Source: CAYNNP01 sp964398215
Lineage (GTDB): Bacteria; Planctomycetota; Planctomycetia; Pirellulales; Pirellulaceae
NCBI GenBank assembly: GCA_964398215.1
Contig: CAYNNP010000261.1
Coordinates: 1-9,062 of the forward strand
Reading direction: 5' to 3'
DNA: 9,062 nucleotides
Part shown: positions 1 through 4,890 of the stretch, one piece after another
Numbering within the stretch: the first letter of the stretch is position 1
Layout of the letters: every line of letters starts with the position of its first letter
The notes under the pieces: model-generated
Told to the model about the DNA's origin: nothing
The model's input: only the letters and a program-made list of their open reading frames with translations
The model's database searches: none
Position numbers and translations under genes: made by a program

Positions 1-69
1 ATGAGCCCAACTTCAAAACGCGTGAGCGAGGGACAACGCGAATCCCTGACCAGGAGCTTAGCACAGGTG

Positions 70-279
70 TCAATACTCACAAAGTGACATCACGCTGTCG
101 GACTGTCCTTCGTAGATGACTTCATCGCCAGGTTCCAGGTCACGAATCCGTTTGCAAATTGGATTTGTGGGGAACAAACGTTTGCGTTCGTTTTGTCGAA
201 CGATCACAAATCGCTTGGATCGAAGTGCGATGATGATTGCTTTCGCATTTTCAAGTTTGCGTTCGTTTGTTTTGCTCAT
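70..279 (-). CDS. Small basic hypothetical protein (69 aa)
   Basis: I do not recognise this protein and assign no function. From the ATG at 279 it encodes 69 residues with a Lys/Arg-rich first two thirds and a C-terminal stretch, RDLEPGDEVIYEGQ, that resembles a beta-barrel or SH3-like strand pair. A short motif, NERK, appears twice, near residues 5-8 and again about 30 residues later. There is no signal peptide or membrane segment, so it is probably cytoplasmic. A longer GTG start at 306 would add nine residues but has no Shine-Dalgarno site; ATG at 279 is preferred, although its GGAG lies rather far upstream. It begins 46 nt after the stop of the cytochrome gene on the same strand, so the two probably share a transcript. 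A weak hairpin (AGGGA/TCCCT, 29-47) lies downstream without a good T-run. Its small size leaves real doubt that it is translated. Confidence 0.5.
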   Translation of the reverse strand: MSKTNERKLENAKAIIIALRSKRFVIVRQNERKRLFPTNPICKRIRDLEPGDEVIYEGQSDSVMSLCEY

Positions 280-325
280 GCCCAACTGTAGGGATCTCCA
301 TGACACGTTTGGTCATGGACTTGAA

Positions 326-2137
326 TCAAAGCGTTTTAAGGTACTCAATCAAGTCCGTTGACTCTTGTTCGCTGAGTGTACCATGTCCTGAAACTTTGTC
401 AGGACTGTGAAGCTCATTTATTAAACGGTGCAATGTTTTCGCGCGGCCATTGTGAAGCCAACGGACTTTGCGATACGCGCCGCGCAGCGACGGTGTGTTG
501 TAGCCGTCGTAGTAATCATCGCTCGAACCAAGTCCAACATCGTGAACTTGTCCGTCACTAAAATGTGCTCCCGAATGACAGTCGGCGCAAGCAGCTTTTG
601 CGCTGTGAAAAATTTCTTTTCCGCGCGCAACCGATTGTGCTGTCGCCTGATCACTTTGCTGAAACGGATTGGGTGGTTCTTTCAGTACAGACAGATAAGC
701 AATCAACGCTTTTTTATCTCGTTTGTTTGGCGCTTTGCCCTTCATTGTTGAAGTGATTGATTTATGCATCGCTTCATCAAGATCCGTTTGCCATCCGTGC
801 CAAGTCCAAGGGTGCGTTTCAGTCACTTGATAAAGCGGCAAAACGGTTTTTACGGTTAGTCCTGTGCCGTCATTCCAAGTGTCCATCGCTTTGGAGTTTG
901 TTCCACCGTTTTGATGGCATGAGTGGCAGCTGTACCACTGATCCAGACTGCGTTCGGCGTCGTAAAAGACGGTCATTCCGTATCGCTCAAGTGTCTGCGG
1001 TTCGGGGTCGCCACCAAGCGCGAACTCGTTCACCATTTTGCGTGCGGACAGATCGACCACCTGAATCGAATTTCGCAAGTAATTAGCGACGTACGCCGTG
1101 TCGTTGTCGTCAGAAATGACCAGCCCCATCGGTCTGCCACCCACTTCGATTCGCGAAAACCGATCGCGGTCTCTTGCCAATTTAGGTTCGATCAAATCGC
1201 CCGGGCCTCCCGTTCCGATGAATGGCAAATCGTGCAATCGATACAACAGCAACTCATGAGTTCCTGATGAAGACGCCAGTAATCGTTGGCCGTTGTTGCT
1301 GATCGCAATACCATGCGGATCGGCGACGGCTTTTCGTGGCACGTCCAACGAAATGGCTTCGCGATAAGCTGGTCCGTCTAGCCGCACGCGGCCAATACGG
1401 CTGGCCAGAACCCAACCACGCTGAATGTTGCTGATGGTGATTGGATTGGTGCGATAGACCATCCAGGTAAAGTACGTATGAAGACCATCGTTACTGGTAA
1501 TCATGTGCCCCAAGTTCAAACCATTGGCCAATGGTTCTTCGTACAATGGTTTGCCCGTTTCGGTATCGAACACAGCGATCTGTCCGCTGCCACTAAGTCC
1601 AACCGCTAGGCGTTTGCCATCTTTGGAGACCGTCAAATATTTGGGCCAAGCTCCAACAGGAAACTTTCGCACCAGCTCGAACGTTTTTAAATCAACTTCA
1701 GCGACTTCACCTGTTGCCATCAAGCTGACATAAGCGACGTCTGCACTTGGTGAAACAGCGATCCCGTGTGGGTCGAGGCCCAGTTCAATGGATCCAGTTC
1801 TCGAAAGTTTTTCGTTTTCAACACGAAACCCAGTCAGTTCTCCTGACCAGTTCGCTGCAACCAGAATCATACCGTCGCCAGTCATCGCGATATCGGTAGG
1901 GTGATCGCCGCAGGAGACTTCATCCAATACCTGGCCGTCACTTGTGCGCACCAGTGAAATGGAATTGGCGGTTTCATTTGCGCTGATCAACCAACTTCCG
2001 TCTTTGGCCAATACCAAATCCACGGGCGAGCGATCTTGAGGTGCGTCCGCAGCCGACAATACGCTCGAAAAAGCGAATAGGAAAGCGAACAGGACGTTGG
2101 CGATGAAAGAACATTTTGCAAAAGGAAAGTAAGTCAA
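326..2137 (-). CDS. Secreted YVTN beta-propeller / di-heme cytochrome c (MauG/CCP-like) fusion
   Basis: This 603-residue exported protein starts with a signal peptide (about residues 1-30, hydrophobic core FIANVLFAFLFAF, cleavage near LSA-AD). Residues about 36-375 form a YVTN/NHL-type beta-propeller, seen as recurring blades such as PTDIAMTGDG, DPHGIAVSPSADVAYVS, WPKYLTVSKDGKRLAV, DPHGIAISNNGQRLLAS and RPMGLVISDDNDTAYVAN. Residues about 380-603 form a c-type cytochrome domain with two haem-binding CxxCH motifs, CHSCH at 404-408 and CADCH at 517-521. WTWHGWQTDLDEAM (444-457) and TPSLRGAYRKVRWLHNGR (548-565) match conserved elements of the MauG / di-haem peroxidase family. It should act in the periplasm in electron transfer or oxidation; the substrate is unknown. 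The start is a TTG: an in-frame stop lies at 2159-2161, no in-frame ATG lies near the signal peptide, and AGAGGA sits six bases upstream. The haem motifs are 113 residues apart, shorter than I recall for classical CCPs, so peroxidase activity is not assured. Confidence 0.92.
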   Translation of the reverse strand: MTYFPFAKCSFIANVLFAFLFAFSSVLSAADAPQDRSPVDLVLAKDGSWLISANETANSISLVRTSDGQVLDEVSCGDHPTDIAMTGDGMILVAANWSGELTGFRVENEKLSRTGSIELGLDPHGIAVSPSADVAYVSLMATGEVAEVDLKTFELVRKFPVGAWPKYLTVSKDGKRLAVGLSGSGQIAVFDTETGKPLYEEPLANGLNLGHMITSNDGLHTYFTWMVYRTNPITISNIQRGWVLASRIGRVRLDGPAYREAISLDVPRKAVADPHGIAISNNGQRLLASSSGTHELLLYRLHDLPFIGTGGPGDLIEPKLARDRDRFSRIEVGGRPMGLVISDDNDTAYVANYLRNSIQVVDLSARKMVNEFALGGDPEPQTLERYGMTVFYDAERSLDQWYSCHSCHQNGGTNSKAMDTWNDGTGLTVKTVLPLYQVTETHPWTWHGWQTDLDEAMHKSITSTMKGKAPNKRDKKALIAYLSVLKEPPNPFQQSDQATAQSVARGKEIFHSAKAACADCHSGAHFSDGQVHDVGLGSSDDYYDGYNTPSLRGAYRKVRWLHNGRAKTLHRLINELHSPDKVSGHGTLSEQESTDLIEYLKTL

Positions 2138-2143
2138 AACGAT

Positions 2144-2149
2144 TCCTCT
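2144..2149 (-). promoter_or_regulatory. Shine-Dalgarno site fixing a TTG start
   Basis: On the minus strand this reads AGAGGA, six bases before the TTG at 2137-2135. It is the best ribosome-binding site near this gene and, with the in-frame stop just upstream at 2161-2159, settles TTG as the start of the propeller/cytochrome gene. Confidence 0.7.
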
Positions 2150-2239
2150 GTTGCGGTGTTAAAACTGGCGGATGAGCCCACATCATGACTATTGAACACT
2201 CTAGTGACAGCTATGCGAGGGCAACTATCGTCAGTTTTC

Positions 2240-2259
2240 TCAATATCCAGGGATATTGA
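2240..2259. promoter_or_regulatory. Perfect-armed 20-bp palindrome, candidate operator
   Basis: The sequence TCAATATCCAGGGATATTGA has two exact 9-base arms separated by AG. Its dyad symmetry and AT-rich composition fit a binding site for a dimeric regulator. It lies about 100 bases upstream of the cytochrome start and about 190 upstream of the thioredoxin-like start, so it could act on either. TTGATA, a possible -35 box, overlaps its right end (2256-2261), but no matching -10 is seen. I cannot name a regulator family. Confidence 0.45.
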
Positions 2260-2306
2260 TACTTGCTTGCAAAATGCTCTGGGCATGGTTCTTTCACTGT
2301 TTTTTT

Positions 2307-2372
2307 GGGCGAATTTGCCTTCGCCCTACGATGTCCGTAGGATGGACTAACATTTTTGAGTTTCGTCCACCC
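2307..2372. repeat. Cluster of three adjoining hairpins, probable planctomycete intergenic repeat
   Basis: Three inverted repeats run head to tail. The first is GGGCGAA/TTCGCCC (2307-2313 and 2320-2326, exact, 6-nt loop). The second is CTACG/CGTAG (2326-2330 and 2336-2340, exact, 5-nt loop). The third is GGATGGAC/GTCCACCC (2340-2347 and 2365-2372, one mismatch). The arms share single bases at the joints, so the whole reads as one compact structured element. From memory, similar strings with CGTAGGATGG are common between genes in Rhodopirellula-like genomes. There is only one copy in this window, so its repeat status is inference. The T-run lies 5' of the first stem, so it is not a plus-strand terminator. 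Confidence 0.5.
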
Positions 2373-2391
2373 TTCTGATGTTGGGTTTACT

Positions 2392-2397
2392 TAGAAT
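2392..2397 (+). promoter_or_regulatory. Possible -10 box (TAGAAT) for the thioredoxin-like gene
   Basis: TAGAAT matches the sigma-70 -10 consensus at five of six positions and would give a 5' leader of roughly 45-50 bases. No recognisable -35 hexamer lies 16-18 bases upstream, so this is a weak call. Confidence 0.25.
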
Positions 2398-2402
2398 ACT
2401 TA

Positions 2403-2424
2403 GCCGTCCACGTGTTGTGGCGGC
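2403..2424 (+). promoter_or_regulatory. Leader hairpin upstream of the thioredoxin-like gene
   Basis: GCCG-T-CCAC pairs with GTGG-CGGC, giving eight base pairs with one bulged T (2407) around a GTGTT loop. It ends 27 bases before the ATG and leaves the Shine-Dalgarno site AGGGA (2441-2445) unpaired. If it is transcribed, it could stabilise the mRNA 5' end; a regulatory role is speculation. Confidence 0.4.
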
Positions 2425-2451
2425 ATCAATTACCTCCCATAGGGACACAAA

Positions 2452-3015
2452 ATGAAGAGTTTGTATGCACTTGGGCTCGCAGCCATTTTCCTGTTTGGTT
2501 CAGTAGCGACCGCTGAAGAAGTTATGAGCGGTCCAAAAGTTGGAACAGGCATCGCTGCATTCAACGTTACCAAGCTTTGTGGTGCTGAATCTGACGGCAT
2601 CAAAGCAGGTAACAACCTGTGCTATCGTTGCCGTAATGGCGCCCGTCCACAGGTCATGGTTTTCACTCGTTCAACTGACGCCAAAGTCGCTGACTTGGTT
2701 AACAAGCTGGACAAGGCAATCATGTCAAATTCTGATTCTCAACTTCGCGTTTTCGTCAACTTCATGGGCGAAAACAAAGATGACATCAAGTCTTCAGTAG
2801 AGAAGTTCGCAAAGTCTAGCAAGGCAAAGAACATTCCATTCGTTTTGCCTAACGAGCACGAAAACGGTCCTGACAACTACGGCATCAATGCGAAAGCAGA
2901 AGTCACAATCGTCATGGCTAACGATTCAAAGGTTCGCGCAAGTCACGCTGTCGCTAAAGTTGGCGATTTGGATGTCGACTCTGTCGTAAAAGATCTGAAA
3001 AAGATTCTGAAGTAA
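2452..3015 (+). CDS. Secreted thioredoxin-fold-like protein with CYRC motif
   Basis: The 187-residue product has a clear signal peptide (residues 1-21, cleavage near ATA-EE) and should be periplasmic or extracellular. The mature part contains C57-Y-R-C60 in LCYRCRNGARPQVMVFTR, where the two cysteines precede a beta strand as in a thioredoxin CxxC, plus an extra cysteine at 43. Later, YGINAKAEVTIVMANDSKV (143-161) aligns with the thioredoxin segment that normally carries the cis-proline before Thr; here that position is Val151. I recall a family of secreted planctomycete proteins with LCYRC and a DVTV-like strand, so this is likely a member; its role is not established. A redox, metal-binding or structural role are all possible. 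The ATG start is firm: AGGGA lies six bases upstream and the signal peptide follows at once. It is monocistronic, with a strong terminator 27 bases after the stop. Strong translation signals suggest good expression. Confidence 0.88.
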   Translation: MKSLYALGLAAIFLFGSVATAEEVMSGPKVGTGIAAFNVTKLCGAESDGIKAGNNLCYRCRNGARPQVMVFTRSTDAKVADLVNKLDKAIMSNSDSQLRVFVNFMGENKDDIKSSVEKFAKSSKAKNIPFVLPNEHENGPDNYGINAKAEVTIVMANDSKVRASHAVAKVGDLDVDSVVKDLKKILK

Positions 3016-3042
3016 GCTTCAGTTCGATTACTGATCAAACGG

Positions 3043-3079
3043 GAAACCGTGGTGCGAAAGCATCACGGTTTCTTTTTTT
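3043..3079 (+). terminator. Intrinsic terminator of the thioredoxin-like gene
   Basis: A 13-bp stem (3043-3055 with 3060-3072) is closed by a GAAA tetraloop, with one G-T wobble at 3052/3063 and otherwise perfect pairing. It is followed directly by seven Ts (3073-3079). It begins 27 bases after the stop codon at 3015. Confidence 0.95.
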
Positions 3080-3101
3080 GGTACGACAAGTTGGCAAACC
3101 A

Positions 3102-3130
3102 CGTAGCGGAAGTGGTTAAAACTTTCGGCG
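3102..3130. repeat. CGTAGCGGAAGT-type small palindrome
   Basis: CGGAAGT (3107-3113) pairs with ACTTTCG (3121-3127) over a GGTTAAA loop, with one G-T wobble. A related string, CGTAGTGGAAGTGATCAA, begins near 8922, also just upstream of the larger palindromic repeat. I infer that the two parts often travel together as a composite intergenic element. Confidence 0.45.
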
Positions 3131-3169
3131 ATGCAGCAGGTGCGCTCATGATTCAGAAACCTTGAGCCG
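3115..3169 (+). repeat. 55-nt exact duplicate, left side of assembly gap
   Basis: This stretch, starting GTTAAAACTTTCGG and ending CCTTGAGCCG, is identical base for base to 3270-3324 and touches the first N. An identity that stops exactly at both gap edges is typical of an unmerged contig overlap rather than biology. Confidence 0.9.
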
Positions 3170-3269
3170 NNNNNNNNNNNNNNNNNNNNNNNNNNNNNNN
3201 NNNNNNNNNNNNNNNNNNNNNNNNNNNNNNNNNNNNNNNNNNNNNNNNNNNNNNNNNNNNNNNNNNNNN
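3170..3269. other. Assembly gap (100 Ns)
   Basis: The run is exactly 100 Ns, the usual placeholder for a gap of unknown length. It falls inside a palindromic repeat arm, after GAGCCG, where short-read assembly graphs branch. The true sequence may simply continue from 3169 to 3325 with nothing missing. Confidence 0.95.
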
Positions 3270-3324
3270 GTTAAAACTTTCGGCGATGCAGCAGGTGCGC
3301 TCATGATTCAGAAACCTTGAGCCG
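3270..3324 (+). repeat. 55-nt exact duplicate, right side of assembly gap
   Basis: It is identical to 3115-3169 and starts at the first base after the Ns. From here the sequence runs on into the palindromic repeat arm (GAGCCGCAGGGCGATAG), so this copy is the one connected to the right-hand contig. Confidence 0.9.
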
Positions 3325-3346
3325 CAGGGCGATAGCCCCGGTTTCG
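3306..3346 (-). repeat. REP-like palindromic element, half copy A
   Basis: This is the reverse complement of the right half of the element seen in full at 3409-3489 and 8966-9050. Against the copy at the window's right end it shows one substitution and one missing base over about 42 positions. The expected second arm does not follow; instead the sequence passes into a short GGCT/AGCC hairpin (3346-3358) and unrelated DNA. The loss may be genuine decay or a consequence of the neighbouring gap. Confidence 0.7.
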
Positions 3347-3408
3347 GCTATTTCAGCCCAAGGCCTACCGTGATGGTTTGTTGATTTATTTGCGCGGCAT
3401 AATTTTGT

Positions 3409-3489
3409 GAGCCGATGGGCGATAGCCCCGGTTATTGACGGTGCTCGAAACCGGGGCTATCTATCGCCTTGCGGCTCAAAGGTTTCTGA
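3409..3489 (+). repeat. REP-like palindromic element, full copy B
   Basis: The left arm (3409-3433) starts GAGCCGATGGGCGATAG and ends CCCCGGTT. The right arm (3449-3477) is its near complement with an extra 4-nt CTAT duplication, and a 15-nt loop lies between. A conserved tail AAAGGTTTCTGA follows. Upstream, TTGTTGATT (3378-3386) is also shared with copy C. The element ends four bases before the stop codon of the glycosyltransferase-like gene, so it lies at that gene's 3' end, where it could slow RNA decay or polymerase read-through. Confidence 0.8.
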
Positions 3490-3492
3490 ATC

Positions 3493-4827
3493 TCATCTGC
3501 CGCTCGCCTTCGGACGCCGAAGTAGAGCTGCAGCGGCCAAGATGGCAAGAGCCGGCACAATTGGCGCTCGCATTCTAAGGTTGCTCCAGTAGACGGCGTG
3601 AACGCCTGACAATGCAATTGCAAGTGTCCAGACCGGCCACCAATTTGATCGAAGCAATCGTTTGCCGAGTTTCATGATGCCAATGATTGCTGCGATATAG
3701 AACAGAACGTAGTACACACCGGCTACCGCAACGGTCGTCCAGCCTCGCTGCTCGGTTTGGTGTGGAAACGGGCTCCATAAACGAGCACAACGCACAACGC
3801 ACGACCAAACAAACATGCCGCCTTGACGATCGATCGTGGCTCGCGCGGCCTCGTAACAGACGCGGTCGTCTTCGACTTCACCAATTCCCGACGCAGGTGC
3901 TTTGACAGGAAGGCCTGTCCAGTCTTTCTGCCAGAAATCGGCTTCGTTGGGATCAGCGGAGTACCGATGTTTATGAGCTTCGATGAATTGATTTGCATCC
4001 CAAGCGAAACCCATTCGACCAGTCCGCAGGTATTCATAGAAACTAGGGTTGTTCGCCAGCAACAATGTGTAGCCGCCGTGAGTGGTCGCCCAAACCGGGT
4101 GTCCCATCGTTTTTTGATTTCGCAACGTCCAGATGCCCAGTGAAATCATGACGGGAACGATCGCCAGGGCTGTCACTAGAATTCGACGTTTCCAGCCTCC
4201 AGCCGATTTAGATACCAACAGTGCCATTCCAATTAGGCCTGCCCAAACCAAGAACGTTGGCCGGCATAAATAGGCTAGCGCCAACACTCCGCCCAGCAAT
4301 AACGCCGTCAACCATCGACCGTTACCCTGCTGCGAACCGAAAACGTGAACGCCAGCCAGGATGCCTAGAGTGGCCAGCATTGTTGCCAGTGTTTCGGTCA
4401 TGACCAGAGTTGATTGTTGAACCAGAATCGGGTCAATCGCTGCCAAAGCAGCAGCCAGCAAGGGGATCCGCAGGCTAGTTGGTCTTTCCAGAAGTATGAC
4501 GGCTATCAAAAATGTGCTGGCGACCGTGATGGCACCCAAAACCGAATGAAGCACTGCGACCAACGTCAGATCAAGCGATCCCGATCGCGAAAAGAGCGAT
4601 AGCAAATACGGATAAAGAGGGGGACGAAAGGCAGTTGGTTTTTGACCACCGCTATCCAGCTGTATGCCAAACACGCCAGAATCATGGATAGTCGTCGCGA
4701 TCGCGGCATATCGATCAGGGTCGTCAACAAAATTGTCGAACCTCGCGTAGCAAACCATGCCGCGCAGCAATAGCGTCGCCAGAAAGACGATGATCGCAAG
4801 TTTGGCAACCGAAATACGAAGACTCAA
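3493..4827 (-). CDS. GT-C type membrane glycosyltransferase (PMT/ArnT-like, GT39 superfamily)
   Basis: This 444-residue integral membrane protein has about ten predicted hydrophobic segments. Its pattern fits the PMT_2 / dolichyl-phosphate-mannose mannosyltransferase superfamily, which moves a sugar from a polyprenyl-phosphate donor to an acceptor on the outer face of the membrane. Supporting elements are the first transmembrane segment (about 9-27), an acidic DDPDRYAAIA in the first external loop with D35-D36 as candidate catalytic residues, FRPPLYP (67-73), HSVLGAI (94-100), and a LRNQ...GGYTLLLANN region (235-260) resembling the conserved loop of this family. RMRAPIVPALAILAA at the end also fits. 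Donor and acceptor are unknown. The start is TTG at 4827: an in-frame TGA lies at 4851-4849, no other start codon lies between, and the next ATG (Met24) would cut the first membrane helix. A weak GGA lies upstream. It diverges from the MMPL gene over only 63 bases. Confidence 0.82.
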   Translation of the reverse strand: MSLRISVAKLAIIVFLATLLLRGMVCYARFDNFVDDPDRYAAIATTIHDSGVFGIQLDSGGQKPTAFRPPLYPYLLSLFSRSGSLDLTLVAVLHSVLGAITVASTFLIAVILLERPTSLRIPLLAAALAAIDPILVQQSTLVMTETLATMLATLGILAGVHVFGSQQGNGRWLTALLLGGVLALAYLCRPTFLVWAGLIGMALLVSKSAGGWKRRILVTALAIVPVMISLGIWTLRNQKTMGHPVWATTHGGYTLLLANNPSFYEYLRTGRMGFAWDANQFIEAHKHRYSADPNEADFWQKDWTGLPVKAPASGIGEVEDDRVCYEAARATIDRQGGMFVWSCVVRCARLWSPFPHQTEQRGWTTVAVAGVYYVLFYIAAIIGIMKLGKRLLRSNWWPVWTLAIALSGVHAVYWSNLRMRAPIVPALAILAAAALLRRPKASGR

Positions 4828-4890
4828 TTCACTGTCCGGGCGTTTGCATCACGAGGCGCCGCAGATTCACACTTACGGGACTGCCCACCA

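Larger units (their letters stand above)
2138..2451. other. Divergent intergenic region rich in inverted repeats
   Basis: These 314 bases separate two genes transcribed away from each other and must hold both promoters. No convincing coding frame is present. The region contains a 20-bp palindrome (2240-2259), a run of adjoining hairpins (2307-2372), a TAGAAT box (2392-2397) and a bulged leader hairpin (2403-2424), each listed separately. I could not find a good -35/-10 pair for the minus-strand gene. Confidence 0.75.

Noticed and set aside
1..87. A short plus-strand frame starting at base 1
   Set aside because: It is only 28 codons, low-complexity and without context. The string GCGTGAGCGAGGGA looks like a common planctomycete intergenic repeat, but one copy is not enough to call it.
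428..751. A 107-codon plus-strand frame opposite the cytochrome domain
   Set aside because: It is antisense to conserved haem-domain sequence, and its composition (many Arg, Cys, Phe) is typical of a reverse-strand shadow.
2300..2326. T-run plus GGGCGAA/TTCGCCC hairpin as an intrinsic terminator
   Set aside because: The T-run lies 5' of the stem on the plus strand, and on the minus strand the stem is followed by As, so neither direction fits.
3115..3324. Direct repeats flanking the gap as an insertion-site duplication or attachment site
   Set aside because: The identity stops exactly at the Ns on both sides and is 55 nt long, which fits a contig overlap better than a target-site duplication.
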